Source of the DNA: Candidatus Hermodarchaeota archaeon | GTDB taxonomy: Archaea > Asgardarchaeota > Hermodarchaeia > Hermodarchaeales > Hermodarchaeaceae | NCBI GenBank assembly: GCA_016839365.1 | Contig: JAEOUH010000022.1 | Location: forward strand, 1 to 54,340 | Direction: 5' to 3' | Length of the DNA stretch: 54,340 nucleotides | Shown: positions 17,563-26,756 of the stretch, piece after piece | Layout: each line of letters opens with the position of its first letter | Position numbering within the stretch: the stretch's first letter is position 1 | Translations under genes and position numbers: made by a program | The notes under the pieces: model-generated | Seen by the model: the letters and a program-made list of their open reading frames with translations, nothing else | The model's database searches: none | What the model was told of the DNA's origin: nothing

Positions 17563-19245
17563 TTAATCTGGTTCCTCCTCTTCAAACTGTCTTCGACGTG
17601 AGTGACCATCTTCTAAAGTTGCCTCAGTGACCAGTTCATATAGAATTGCCTGTTCTTTTTGCGGTCGCAGAAGCCGCCCCAAACGCTGAATGAATTCACG
17701 CTTGCTCCCAGTTCCAGAGATAATGATACCAACAGATGCGTCAGGAACATCTACCCCCTCATCTAGAACTTGGCCTGTTACAATTTTTGTCAATAAGCCT
17801 GATTTAAAATGCCGGAGAATTCTGTCCCGTTCTGGGACTTTAGTTTTATGCGTAATTAGTGGGATCCCGAATAGGTCCGAAAGATGCTCGACGACCTTGG
17901 TATATCGAGAAAAAACAATGACCTTTTCATCAATATGCTGCTGGAGTAGTGCTTCCACATGATCGATTTTTTCAGAAGCTTCAAGAGCTACCCGTCGAGC
18001 CTTTTCTAGATTGGACAACGCTTCTCGCGCATCTGGATCAAACACAGTACGCTTTACAATAGTATCAAATTCCCAGCCAGGTTCAATATCATCGAGTATT
18101 CGTGTATAGTTGCGAAAGATACGCATGTGGGAGTCATAGCGGGCTTTCTCTTCGGGTTTCAGCGTAGTTTCGATTCGACGGATTTCATACGGGGCTAAGA
18201 AGCCTCTTTTTTCAAGCAGTTTAGGAGCGATTCGGTACACAGTCGGTCCTACGAGGCGATCAAGATCCTGATGCAGTTCATCAAATCGTTCTGGAGTGGC
18301 AGTTAAGCCTAATCTATGTGGTGCCAAAGAGAGTTCAGCTGATAACCGATAGGTCGGACTGGGAAGATGATGAACTTCATCGAATATAAGGAACCCAAAG
18401 ACAGTGACATGATGATTAGCTAATAGTGAGGCAGAATCGTAGGTTGCAACCGTAATGGGCTGTAGCTTTTTCGTCCCTCCACCTAGCACTCCAACCACAG
18501 GTACATGTAAAAGCACTTCAAGCGCTTCGCGCCATTGGCTCAACAGATCAAGGGTAGGAACGACGATTAGAGTGGTTTCAGCGAGCCGTCGGATTGCCTC
18601 CAAGGCAACAATGGTTTTGCCTCCCCCTGTTGGTAAGACCACAACACCTCGCTTCTTAGCCCCCTGCCACCGATGTAGTGCATCTTCCTGATATTCGCGA
18701 AGAACCATATCTAGCTGAAGTTGATTTGCATATTCACTAGGTAATTTAAAATTAAGAGAGAAATGTGTGATGACTGGGTACCGCTTTTTTTCTAAGAACT
18801 CCAAGATTGTGTAATAGTCCATTATACGTGCATGAAATTGTTTTTCCTTGGCATTATATGTGAGAATAGATTTGATTTCTTCTAGCTCTAAAAAACCAAT
18901 AGGTTTCAGAATCAAATCACTTTTCCGGAGCTTGAGTTCCGCAAATTTCCCCACACCTTTCTCTTTCAATATGGCTTTCTGAAAGCCAGGAGAAAGCTGA
19001 TAATCAACTGCAAAAAATAGTTGTCTGAGTGCGTTTAGCTCAAGCTGTGATGCTTTCGAAAATTTTAGTTTGAATTGCATAGGCTCTTGGGTATTATCAG
19101 GATTTATCCGTTCTGCAATCTGGGTGAACCGCTTTAGGGTTTCTTCGTCGGCTTCTAAGACTTCGAAATATGGTGAACTCTTTCGAATTATCCGTGATAT
19201 GACCGACAACCTCCTATCAGACAACCATTTGCGCGGTAGTTTCAT
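17563..19245 (-). CDS. xpb: XPB/Rad25-type DNA repair helicase
   Basis: A 560-residue SF2 helicase of the archaeal XPB family. An N-terminal damage-recognition-like region (1-190) precedes helicase motifs: Q-motif region LREYQEDALHRW, motif I LPTGGGKT, motif Ia VVPTLDLLSQW, motif II FDEVHHL (DEVH box), motif III LGLTATPER, motif V GQVLDEGVDVPDASV and motif VI QRLGRLLRPQ. XPB unwinds or melts DNA around lesions; in archaea it works with Bax1, encoded downstream here. A CTTTAAG element about 24 bases before the ATG suggests a short or absent leader. Confidence 0.93.
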   Translation of the reverse strand: MKLPRKWLSDRRLSVISRIIRKSSPYFEVLEADEETLKRFTQIAERINPDNTQEPMQFKLKFSKASQLELNALRQLFFAVDYQLSPGFQKAILKEKGVGKFAELKLRKSDLILKPIGFLELEEIKSILTYNAKEKQFHARIMDYYTILEFLEKKRYPVITHFSLNFKLPSEYANQLQLDMVLREYQEDALHRWQGAKKRGVVVLPTGGGKTIVALEAIRRLAETTLIVVPTLDLLSQWREALEVLLHVPVVGVLGGGTKKLQPITVATYDSASLLANHHVTVFGFLIFDEVHHLPSPTYRLSAELSLAPHRLGLTATPERFDELHQDLDRLVGPTVYRIAPKLLEKRGFLAPYEIRRIETTLKPEEKARYDSHMRIFRNYTRILDDIEPGWEFDTIVKRTVFDPDAREALSNLEKARRVALEASEKIDHVEALLQQHIDEKVIVFSRYTKVVEHLSDLFGIPLITHKTKVPERDRILRHFKSGLLTKIVTGQVLDEGVDVPDASVGIIISGTGSKREFIQRLGRLLRPQKEQAILYELVTEATLEDGHSRRRQFEEEEPD

Positions 19246-19363
19246 GCGTCTTTCTACTGAATAGGCTTAAAGTGAATCGGCAGGTATCAATGATTAGGAA
19301 AGAAAAGCGTTAAATGTCCTAGTTCCTAGCGAATCTTAGGCTTGATTTTGGGAGGCTAATCTC

Positions 19364-20191
19364 GTGTCGTTAGACAAAGAACTCCGCGAAATAGGAATTC
19401 GAACCAGCGAAGCAAAACAGCTGGAGGAGGAAGGAAAAATACAGGAGGCCGTGGAGCTTCTGATGCAACTGTCCCAAGAACTCCGAGCACTCGCTGAACG
19501 AGCTAATACTTCCTCCCTTCGAGGGGTTCTCATGCAACGGAGCCTTGAATACGCCAATAACGCCACTCAACTGAAACGTCAATACCTAGCTGAAGAGGCT
19601 TCTGAGACGGCAGCAGACCAAGAGGGAGTAGCAGAGGTTCAAATTCTTCGGGGTCCGCATATTGCTGCACAACTTCTGAAAATGTTGCAATCAGCTCAGT
19701 ATAGAGTCCTCATCGCGACGCACGAGGTGCATGGTGTTGATTTAGTTGATCCTGAAGCTCAAAAACCAGCAATTAATCTGCTGACAATTTTGCAGGAACT
19801 GCATGAGGCTGGAGTGAGAATACGGATTCTGACAACACCACCTGCTCATATTGAAGGAGTGGACCGGTGGAAGCAGGCAGATGCGCTGCGAACTCTAGCA
19901 AATAGCGGAGTGGAATTCAAACTCTGTTCACACCTTCATTTCAATGGCATTCTTGTCGATGACTCAGGGATATGGCGGGGAACCGCAGCCCTTACTGAAA
20001 AAGGCTTAGCTGGATTGGATGATGTAGCTGAATATTCGACCGCCCATTGGCTGAAGGCAGTCTACCTCGATTTATTCCGTGCTCGTTGGGAGCAGAGCGA
20101 TTATTCTTGTTCTCATTGTTATGAGAAAACGTGCCTATCGAAATTCAAAGCCGAAGATCCACGTCGAAGCTATGAGGATAAATCCTCATAA
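19364..20191 (+). CDS. MIT-like helical domain fused to a PLD-like domain
   Basis: A 275-residue protein with a GTG start, eight bases after GGGAGG. Residues of about 1-75 form a helical bundle whose spacing resembles an MIT domain: an A/E-rich first helix (SEAKQLEEEGKIQEAVELL) and a third helix ending LEYANNATQLKRQYL, the position where MIT domains carry EYLxRAExLK. Residues of about 90-245 are PLD-like, with HLHFNGILVDDSGIWRGTAA corresponding to an HxK...N/GS motif in which the Lys is Asn. The tail has a possible metal site, CSHCYEKTC. The PLD-like module is probably non-catalytic, as in TrmB-type sensors. Its 3' end overlaps the convergent longin-wHTH gene by 22 bases. Confidence 0.7.
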   Translation: MSLDKELREIGIRTSEAKQLEEEGKIQEAVELLMQLSQELRALAERANTSSLRGVLMQRSLEYANNATQLKRQYLAEEASETAADQEGVAEVQILRGPHIAAQLLKMLQSAQYRVLIATHEVHGVDLVDPEAQKPAINLLTILQELHEAGVRIRILTTPPAHIEGVDRWKQADALRTLANSGVEFKLCSHLHFNGILVDDSGIWRGTAALTEKGLAGLDDVAEYSTAHWLKAVYLDLFRARWEQSDYSCSHCYEKTCLSKFKAEDPRRSYEDKSS

Positions 20192-20862
20192 TCAGGAAAA
20201 GGAGACTCGAGAGTCGGTTCACTAGCATCATAGGCAGACACAATCTTCAGATAGCCGCGACGTTGAGCATGCCGTACGATTTCTTCAACCTCTTGTGTAG
20301 GAAGGTCGAGAGCCTCGGCAATGTCAGTGTTTCGATGTTTGCCATCGGATAGTATAATAACGAGTAACGAACTCATACCAAACCGTCGGAGAAGATCTTG
20401 CCGGATTGTTGAATCTTTATGGAGTAGCCGGGGAATCGCAGTGATTCGAACAGGAACAGGTTCTTTCTGTGGAGCGAATCCAACTAGTTTATCAACCTCT
20501 AATTCGAAGTGTCGAAGTAACTCGCGGGCACGGGGGCTGGTTCGGAGCAATGTGCTGAGCAGGATGATCTCATCTTTGAAGATTTTGAAGAAGGAATCAC
20601 GGAGTGATTCAAGTAATTTCTCTGTAGTTGCGTCCTTTTTGACACAGACTAAAAACACAATTCCCTGGTCAACGATGTAACTAAACGAAAGGTCTTCGAA
20701 GGTGATATCCTGCAATTGGCGTCCCATCATCTCACTTTGGAAGTGGACCAGGGATGAGAAGAAGCTGCTAAATAAGGTAGGATCAAATTCGAGAGGAGAG
20801 TATGCCTTATGGTAAAGGGGAATGCCGCTAGTATCAATTACCCATACAGCGTGAACTACCAT
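20170..20862 (-). CDS. Longin-like domain fused to a winged-helix domain
   Basis: A 230-residue protein. Residues of about 1-125 have a longin/roadblock-like pattern: a first strand with a turn (VWVIDTSGIPLYHKAYS), a long amphipathic helix (DPTLFSSFFSSLVHFQSEM), two strands (FSYIVDQGIVFLVCVKKD) and a final helix. The pattern matches the N-terminal domain of the longin-GTPase at 43.5 kb. Residues of about 155-215 form a winged helix (LLVIILSDGKHRNTDIAEAL then EVEEIVRHAQRRGYLKIV). A GTPase-regulatory platform joined to a DNA-binding domain suggests a link between small-GTPase signalling and transcription; this is inference. Confidence 0.7.
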   Translation of the reverse strand: MVVHAVWVIDTSGIPLYHKAYSPLEFDPTLFSSFFSSLVHFQSEMMGRQLQDITFEDLSFSYIVDQGIVFLVCVKKDATTEKLLESLRDSFFKIFKDEIILLSTLLRTSPRARELLRHFELEVDKLVGFAPQKEPVPVRITAIPRLLHKDSTIRQDLLRRFGMSSLLVIILSDGKHRNTDIAEALDLPTQEVEEIVRHAQRRGYLKIVSAYDASEPTLESPFPDYEDLSS

Positions 20863-20964
20863 CTAAGGCACCTGGATATCCGAGCTGGTTACTAGAACGG
20901 ATTCATCTCTTTAAGCTTGCCTCGACGTTAAATTCCCCCGAATAAAGATTTTCCTTATGGCATT

Positions 20965-22275
20965 TCACGGGTGAATACGACTAGGCGTGCGCGGGAATAG
21001 ACAGGCTTCACGAATATGCTTTAACTTCAACAACCACACCAAAAATCGCTCCAACCCCATCCCAAAGCCAGAATGAGGTGGAAGCCCAAATTTCCGAAGC
21101 TCAAGATACCAATCATATGCAGATGGATCAAGTTTCTCATCTTTAATCCGCTTAAGCAACAAATCCAAATCATGGATTCGTTGGCCACCACTGGTCAACT
21201 CTCCAAACCCCTCGGGTGCAATCAAATCACTGCTGAGCGTTATCTCAGGGCGGTCAGGATCTGGCATATGATAAAATGAGCGCGCCGATGTGGGATACCC
21301 CGTGATGAAGAAAGGCGCCTTGAACTGTTTTGACACAGCACGTTCTGCCTCTGTGCCTAAATCTTCTCCCCAAGGCACCTTGAATCCTTGTTTTTCCGCT
21401 ATGGTAATCGCTTCATCGTAGGAAACCCGCTTGAAGGGTAATTTGGGTATCCGCACTTTCACCTTCAGAATATCCAGTTGAGGTTGAAAGTGCTCTGTAA
21501 TGTAAGACACTAAAGCGTGAACTAGGCGTTCTTCGACGCCCATAATGTCCTCATGGGTACCAAAGAGAATCTCAGCTTCCAAATGCCAATATTCGGTTAA
21601 ATGCCGTCGGGTTCGATGTTTTTCCGCGCGAAAACTCGGAGAAAGCAGATATACCTTCTCCAATCCACAAATCGCCGCCTCTTCATACAATTGTGCGCTC
21701 TGGCTCAGATAAGCCGTTGTACCAAAATACTTGAACGGAAACAGTGTTGCACCACCTTCAACACTGGCACCCACCATCACTGGTGGAAAGATTTCAGTAA
21801 ACCCTTCGCCATCAAAGAACTGATGCGCCGCACGACTCATCCCCGCCTTAATCTGCATAATCGACGTTTGGCTAGGACTCCGCAAGTACAGATGCCGCTT
21901 ATCATACAGGAAAGCTTCACCTGCATCCTTTTCCAGTGGCCACTCCGGGTCAGCAAGATTCACCACCGTAAACTCCGTCACCTTTAACTCAATACCAGTA
22001 GGCGCGCGCTTATCCACCGCAATCGTCCCTGTCACAACAATTGACGACTCCAGCGTCACTGTCTGCATCGACTCAAAGGCATCCGGCGCCTGTTCACGGT
22101 GCCCTGCAGCCTGGATGACACCTGTTGAATCACGGACAATCACAAAGATCACACCGCCATGCTCACGTTTCCGATGCACCCACCCAGTCAGCGTCACAGA
22201 TGCCCCCTCCATGGAGGTATCCAGCTCCGACACATAATGAGTTTTTCCAAACGTTTTCAGCACTTTATCCGTCAC
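20965..22275 (-). CDS. asnS: Archaeal asparaginyl-tRNA synthetase
   Basis: A 436-residue class IIb synthetase with an N-terminal OB anticodon-binding domain (LTGWVHRKREHGG) and a class II core: motif 2 FRAEKHRTRRHLTEYWHLEAE, shown here as FRAEKHRTRRHLTEYWHLEA, and motif 3 GFGMGLERFLVW. Several features favour AsnRS over the close AspRS: WHLEAE rather than a W-x-x-D-x-E pattern, DWYLELRKFGLPPHSGFG, and the ending LFPRTPSRIHP (AspRS normally has FPRD). SGGQRIHD is shared by both. I chose the GTG at 22275, eight bases after GGTGG; an upstream TTG (22299) would add eight residues. A non-discriminating AspRS is the alternative. Confidence 0.78.
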   Translation of the reverse strand: MTDKVLKTFGKTHYVSELDTSMEGASVTLTGWVHRKREHGGVIFVIVRDSTGVIQAAGHREQAPDAFESMQTVTLESSIVVTGTIAVDKRAPTGIELKVTEFTVVNLADPEWPLEKDAGEAFLYDKRHLYLRSPSQTSIMQIKAGMSRAAHQFFDGEGFTEIFPPVMVGASVEGGATLFPFKYFGTTAYLSQSAQLYEEAAICGLEKVYLLSPSFRAEKHRTRRHLTEYWHLEAEILFGTHEDIMGVEERLVHALVSYITEHFQPQLDILKVKVRIPKLPFKRVSYDEAITIAEKQGFKVPWGEDLGTEAERAVSKQFKAPFFITGYPTSARSFYHMPDPDRPEITLSSDLIAPEGFGELTSGGQRIHDLDLLLKRIKDEKLDPSAYDWYLELRKFGLPPHSGFGMGLERFLVWLLKLKHIREACLFPRTPSRIHP

Positions 22276-22326
22276 ACTAAGTCCCACCAAACGCAGCAAA
22301 CAACAACAGGAGAATAACGGTACTGG

Positions 22327-22872
22327 TTAAGAGGATTTTGCTACACGTCGACGAATATACCCAAGCATCTCTTTCGCAATATACTCAAACGCCGGCGTCA
22401 CGTTCACATCATCCTTCGCGCTGGTTTCAAAATACGCCTTGAACCCATTCGCCTTTGCAAACTGGATCACTTCCTTCTGATCCACCGCCCGATGCAAATC
22501 CGCCTTCATCCCAACCAATACGATCGGGATATTCTCCGTATTATCGCGCACCAAGCTCAACCACTCATCTAACTTTAGAAAAGTGCTAAACCGATTCAAA
22601 TCAAAACACAACATCGCCCCACGCGCCCCAAAACAAAACTTCGGTAACAAAAACCGAAACCGCTTCTCCCCACCAAAATCCCAGATTTGGGCCTTGATTG
22701 GTGTGGGTCCGTGGCCATCGTTAATAACAATACGCTTGGCTGCGAAGGCAGTTCCGACAGTTAAAATGGAATCATGGTAGACGCCTTCGACGTAACGTCG
22801 TATCATGGTTGTTTTGCCGACGCCGCCTTCGCCGGCGACGACGAGTTTGAGCATGATGCCTTCGTCTTCCAC
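22327..22872 (-). CDS. Ras/Rab-like small GTPase
   Basis: A 181-residue single-domain GTPase: G1 GEGGVGKT (residues 14-21), a switch I Thr around 38-41, G3 WDFGGEKRF (D65, G68), G4 region VLVGMKADL (121-125) and G5 ETSAKD (149-154). Two deviations stand out: the Ras Gln61 position is Glu (DFGGE) and the invariant Asn of NKxD is Met (GMKAD), which should weaken guanine contacts. There is no C-terminal cysteine, so prenylation is unlikely; the end is basic (YIRRRVAKSS). The start may be the GTG at 22872 (GGAAG eight bases upstream) or the ATG at 22854. It follows no operon partner closely; AsnRS starts 51 bases downstream. Confidence 0.85.
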   Translation of the reverse strand: MEDEGIMLKLVVAGEGGVGKTTMIRRYVEGVYHDSILTVGTAFAAKRIVINDGHGPTPIKAQIWDFGGEKRFRFLLPKFCFGARGAMLCFDLNRFSTFLKLDEWLSLVRDNTENIPIVLVGMKADLHRAVDQKEVIQFAKANGFKAYFETSAKDDVNVTPAFEYIAKEMLGYIRRRVAKSS

Positions 22873-23028
22873 GGTGTGCGCTTCCGCTTGGTCCGTTTGT
22901 TCACGTGTCAGTTAACGGTGAGGATAAAAAAACTGTTCGGTGGTAACCCGTTTGGGTCGGTTTTATCGAGGTTGATTCACAAGTTTTTTGGCTGTGTTTC
23001 TGCCTGTTTTAAGCTAGTTGGTGGTGTG

Positions 23029-23565
23029 ATGGTGTTGCATATAGCTGTGGTGCCAGCACGGTGTACAGGGTGCCGAGTGTGTGAGCTGGTATGCAGTGAC
23101 GCCCATGAGGGCCGATTTCAGCCGAGTAAGGCGCGAATTCAAGTAGTGTCCTTTGATGAAACGGTGCAGGATGTGCCAATTGTGTGTCAGCAGTGTGCAG
23201 AGGCGCCGTGTATGGAGGCGTGTCCCCAGGATGCGATTTCACGGCACCCGGAAACCACGGCAGTGGTGGTGGACCGTGAGCTGTGCATACAGTGTGGGGC
23301 TTGTGTCCGTGCCTGTGTGATTGGTGGCGAGGCGATTAATCCGGAAAACAAGTTGGCGATTCGCCTAGATGATGAGGCGGAGATGCCTTTGAAGTGTGAC
23401 CTATGTGATGGTGAGCCGCAGTGTATCATGTATTGCCCAACGGAGGCGTTGGTGTTGACGGAGACATCATTTGAGGGGGAATTTTCTGTTGATGCGTTGA
23501 TGAAGGCGCTGGATTATTTCTTGAAACAAGCAGAGTTGCCATTGCCAAAACAGGAGGGTGACTAG
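23029..23565 (+). CDS. Four-cluster 4Fe-4S ferredoxin, partner of aldehyde ferredoxin oxidoreductase
   Basis: About 178 residues with sixteen cysteines in four cluster motifs: CTGCRVCELVC, CQQCAEAPCMEACP, CIQCGACVRACV and CDLCDGEPQCIMYCP. This is the polyferredoxin fold of DMSO-reductase-family electron-transfer subunits (HycB/PhsB type), commonly found beside tungsten aldehyde oxidoreductases. It should accept electrons from the downstream AOR and pass them to other carriers. The ATG at 23029 is preferred, with GGTGG four bases upstream; the frame is open further upstream but that part overlaps the divergent GTPase gene and does not look coding. It is coupled to the AOR gene. Confidence 0.88.
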   Translation: MVLHIAVVPARCTGCRVCELVCSDAHEGRFQPSKARIQVVSFDETVQDVPIVCQQCAEAPCMEACPQDAISRHPETTAVVVDRELCIQCGACVRACVIGGEAINPENKLAIRLDDEAEMPLKCDLCDGEPQCIMYCPTEALVLTETSFEGEFSVDALMKALDYFLKQAELPLPKQEGD

Positions 23566-23566
23566 C

Positions 23567-25459
23567 GTGTATCAAGGGTATAGTGGTAAGATTCTTCGTA
23601 TTAACTTGAATGATCAGGATGTCACATTGGAGGCAACATCACCGGAGATTGCGCGTCGTTTCATTGGGGGAACAGGTTATGCCAGCTACCTGTTGTACCA
23701 TGAGCTAGCAAAGGGAGTTGAGCCCCTGGGGCCGGAAAACAAGCTGATCTTTTGCACAGGGCCAGTGACGGGAACACCCTGGCCAACTGCGGGTCGGATG
23801 GCAGTTGTGAGTAAATCGCCTTTGACCGGAATTTGGGCTGAAAGTCACGTGGGTGGGCATCTAGGCCCGGAGATTAAATTCGCCGGATATGATTTCATTA
23901 TTATTGAGGGGCAGGCACGGGAGCCGACGGTCCTTTCGATTGTTGACGACAATACCGAGTTTCACTCAGGGTCACCGTATTGGGGGCAGAAAACTCTGAA
24001 AGCCTCCAAAAGGATTCGGCGGGATTTTAAGCAACCCCACGGTCATGTGGCGCTGATCGGACCGGCAGGCGAAAATGGAGTTCGGTTCTCCTCGATTATG
24101 ATTGATGGAGCCCGCGCCGCCGGTAGAACGGGATTAGGCGCAGTTATGGGGAACAAAAAGCTGAAGGGTATACTGGTGCGGGGAACTGGTAATGTGACAG
24201 TTGCAGACCCCCAACAATTCCAAGCCCTATGGCGTGAAGGGCATGACCGAGTGCAAACCAATCCCCAAGCCCTGGAAATGCGTAAGTATGGCACAGCAAT
24301 CCTTGTGGCTACAAAACAGAGTATCGGTGAACTGCCGACCTACAACCACCGCGAGGGAGTGTACGAAGGCTGGGATCGAATTTCCGCGGAAACCTTTCAC
24401 GATCACCACTACCACACAACCCGGGCCTGTGGGACTTGTCGCCTAGCCTGCAAGAAGGCCTTCAAGGTGAAGCATGGCCCGCATAAGGGGCTCATCACTG
24501 AAGGACCTGAGTATGAGGGGATCATGGCGATGGGTAGTAATGTGGGAATCGATGATATTCCGACCATTCTTGTTACCCAGCATCTTTGCAATGAATATGG
24601 AATGGATGTCATTAGTGCAGGAGCGACTGCGGCATTTCTGATGGAATTAGCAGAACATGGGTTACTAACGGAAGATGAACTGGATATCCGATGGGGCAAC
24701 ACGAATGCGTTGATTGAGCTGATGCATCAGATTGCCCAGCGGAAAGGATTGGGTAATTTGGCAGCTGAAGGGAGTCATCGGATTGCGAAACAAAAGGGAG
24801 AATCAGCTGAACCCTATGACATGACAGTCAAGGGTATGGAGATTTCTGGTCAAGATGGCCGGGCCCACCGATCCATGGCATTAGGGCATGCGGTGGCAGC
24901 CCGGGGTGCCGATCATCTCCGCAATCTCGTCACAATGGACCAGCTAGCCTACAAGGATGTGGCAGCGGAACGATTTGGTGCCGATAAGCTCCCTGAAATC
25001 TGCGATCCGTATGTTGAAACCTATAAGGCACTGGCAACGGTTGTGACTGAAAAAGTGTATACCATTCGGGATAGTTTGATTGTGTGCTGGTATACGTGTT
25101 CGTGGCCGCCTATCTTCTGGGTCGAGGATTTCGCACCACTCCTCACTTCGGTGACAGGTGAATCTGCCTTTGATAGCGTTGATGAGTTAATGCACATCGG
25201 TACTCGGTTGGTCACCATGAAACGGGCATTCAACGCGCGCGAAGGGATTCGGCGAAAAGATGACCGGCTGCCTCGTCGATTCACCCATGAACCTTTCCCC
25301 AAAGGTCCTAGTAAAGGTCAGACGGTTAATCTTGAGCCAATGCTCGACGAGTATTATCATCTCTACGGTTGGGACGTCAAAACCGGAATACCAACAGAAG
25401 AAACCCTGCGAAAATTGGGGCTTGAAGAGCTTATTAAGGACCTTCATGTTAAGAGTTAG
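23567..25459 (+). CDS. aor: Tungsten-dependent aldehyde ferredoxin oxidoreductase
   Basis: A 630-residue AOR-family enzyme. The N-terminal domain begins YQGYSGKILRINLN and contains the pterin-binding GPVTGTPWPTAGRM and GPAGENGVRFSSIM segments. The 4Fe-4S cysteines include CGTCRLAC at about residue 287-294 and a later Cys in IVCWYTCSW. The enzyme oxidises aldehydes to carboxylates and reduces ferredoxin, using a tungstobispterin cofactor. The GTG at 23567 has GGAGGG nine bases upstream; a GTG nine bases earlier overlaps the ferredoxin stop and is less likely. The 3' end overlaps the convergent flavoprotein gene by 11 bases. Aldehydes could come from amino-acid fermentation. Confidence 0.93.
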   Translation: MYQGYSGKILRINLNDQDVTLEATSPEIARRFIGGTGYASYLLYHELAKGVEPLGPENKLIFCTGPVTGTPWPTAGRMAVVSKSPLTGIWAESHVGGHLGPEIKFAGYDFIIIEGQAREPTVLSIVDDNTEFHSGSPYWGQKTLKASKRIRRDFKQPHGHVALIGPAGENGVRFSSIMIDGARAAGRTGLGAVMGNKKLKGILVRGTGNVTVADPQQFQALWREGHDRVQTNPQALEMRKYGTAILVATKQSIGELPTYNHREGVYEGWDRISAETFHDHHYHTTRACGTCRLACKKAFKVKHGPHKGLITEGPEYEGIMAMGSNVGIDDIPTILVTQHLCNEYGMDVISAGATAAFLMELAEHGLLTEDELDIRWGNTNALIELMHQIAQRKGLGNLAAEGSHRIAKQKGESAEPYDMTVKGMEISGQDGRAHRSMALGHAVAARGADHLRNLVTMDQLAYKDVAAERFGADKLPEICDPYVETYKALATVVTEKVYTIRDSLIVCWYTCSWPPIFWVEDFAPLLTSVTGESAFDSVDELMHIGTRLVTMKRAFNAREGIRRKDDRLPRRFTHEPFPKGPSKGQTVNLEPMLDEYYHLYGWDVKTGIPTEETLRKLGLEELIKDLHVKS

Positions 25460-26660
25460 ACATTAATCGTGTTCTCAGTTCTGACACGAAAAGTTTGTAG
25501 ATAAGGCGAAGAGGGTTCCGTTTCATGCGATAGTAATCAGTTTTTCCTCGGGCAAGATCGAAGAGCAGTGCACCTGGCCAGCGCATAAACCGAGCCATTC
25601 GAAAACCACCATACTGGTGCGAGTGGACAAGTTTCGCGATGGTCCAGCTGAAGCGGAGTTCTTTGCCAAACCGTTGGGCAATTCTCGTTTGATAATCGAG
25701 GGTGGCTTCGGAGAGCGGTCTGTTGTATTTGATGATTTCAATCACTGCACGAGCACAGATTTGCCCCCCTTCAAGAGCATAACAGATTCCTTGCCCGCTG
25801 AAGGTATCAATGAATCCAGCTGCATCACCAACCAACAGAACCCGATTAGATGACAGAGGGAGGGGGGTTCTGAATACTGGAAGCTGATGTCCGCGAATAT
25901 TTTGTAATCTGAGAGTAGGCATCTCAAATTGTTCGCAAAACATCCGTACTAACCCTCGAAGTAAATTAGGAAGATTGCCTAGTTCACCAGCCATTCCGCC
26001 AACGCCGAACGAAAGACTTTGTTTTCGTGGAAACATCCAGAAATATCCGTAGGGGATATTGAGAAGCCACAATACAATGTTGGAGGGGTCGGGGCCTTGA
26101 TTCCACAGGGTTTCATGAATGGGCGTATCAACTTCGATGGCGACTCCAATTTCTCTTGCTGGCATCGTTTTTCGGACACCAATACTACGCCCAACGATTG
26201 ATGTAGCCCCATCCGCCCCAATGACCAGGCGTCCTATAAACTGGCCTTTCTTTGTCTGGCACCTTACATGGTGTTGAGACTGTTCGAGGCCAATCAAAGC
26301 GCATTCATGTTCGAATTGGGCTCCCGCAAGGACTGCCTGTTTTGCTAGGTAATCATCAAATTTACTACGCTTGACAGTATACGCTAGGAGATGCTTCGAA
26401 CGATACTCGAAGGGTTTCAGCTCAGGTCCCATGAATTGCAGCCCATGGATTTTCTGTTCAATGACGGCTTCAGGAACCTTTAAGCCGACCAGTTGGAGAG
26501 CCTTCAGTGAGCGAACAGAAACGGCCCCGCCACAGGGTTTGTCACGTGGAAACCGGGCTTTATCGACTAACAGGGTTTGGAGACCTGCTTTCGCGCAACT
26601 GTAAGCCGTCATAGAGCCCGCAGGTCCTGCACCAATGATTATTACATCGTAATGCTTCAC
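25449..26660 (-). CDS. Geranylgeranyl reductase family FAD-dependent oxidoreductase
   Basis: A 403-residue flavoprotein: the dinucleotide-binding motif VIIIGAGPAGSMTAYSCAKAG is at the N-terminus, followed by KPCGGAVSVRSL (typical of the GGR family), the mid-protein GRLVIGADGATSIVGRS and the FAD-binding VLLVGDAAGFIDTFSGQGI. Archaeal relatives saturate geranylgeranyl chains of membrane ether lipids; other members act on other isoprenoids or unknown substrates. The GTG start has GGGGAG six bases upstream. It overlaps AOR tail to tail by 11 bases. The lipid role is family knowledge; the exact substrate is not certain because many archaea carry several paralogues. Confidence 0.85.
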   Translation of the reverse strand: MKHYDVIIIGAGPAGSMTAYSCAKAGLQTLLVDKARFPRDKPCGGAVSVRSLKALQLVGLKVPEAVIEQKIHGLQFMGPELKPFEYRSKHLLAYTVKRSKFDDYLAKQAVLAGAQFEHECALIGLEQSQHHVRCQTKKGQFIGRLVIGADGATSIVGRSIGVRKTMPAREIGVAIEVDTPIHETLWNQGPDPSNIVLWLLNIPYGYFWMFPRKQSLSFGVGGMAGELGNLPNLLRGLVRMFCEQFEMPTLRLQNIRGHQLPVFRTPLPLSSNRVLLVGDAAGFIDTFSGQGICYALEGGQICARAVIEIIKYNRPLSEATLDYQTRIAQRFGKELRFSWTIAKLVHSHQYGGFRMARFMRWPGALLFDLARGKTDYYRMKRNPLRLIYKLFVSELRTRLMSNS

Positions 26661-26756
26661 GAAGAGCTCCCCGATGGTTGATTCTACCTGAGGTAATCGA
26701 AGCTCAACTGCATTGTCATCATATAGATTACCAGGGACTAAGGTTAAACTTTCCCA

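Noticed and set aside
20965..22275. Aspartyl-tRNA synthetase
   Set aside because: The C-terminal FPRTPSR and the WYLELRKFG segment fit AsnRS better than AspRS (FPRD); kept only as an alternative.
22774..23028. N-terminal extension of the ferredoxin gene
   Set aside because: The extension overlaps the divergent GTPase gene and its translation lacks features of any ferredoxin; the ATG at 23029 with GGTGG is adequate.
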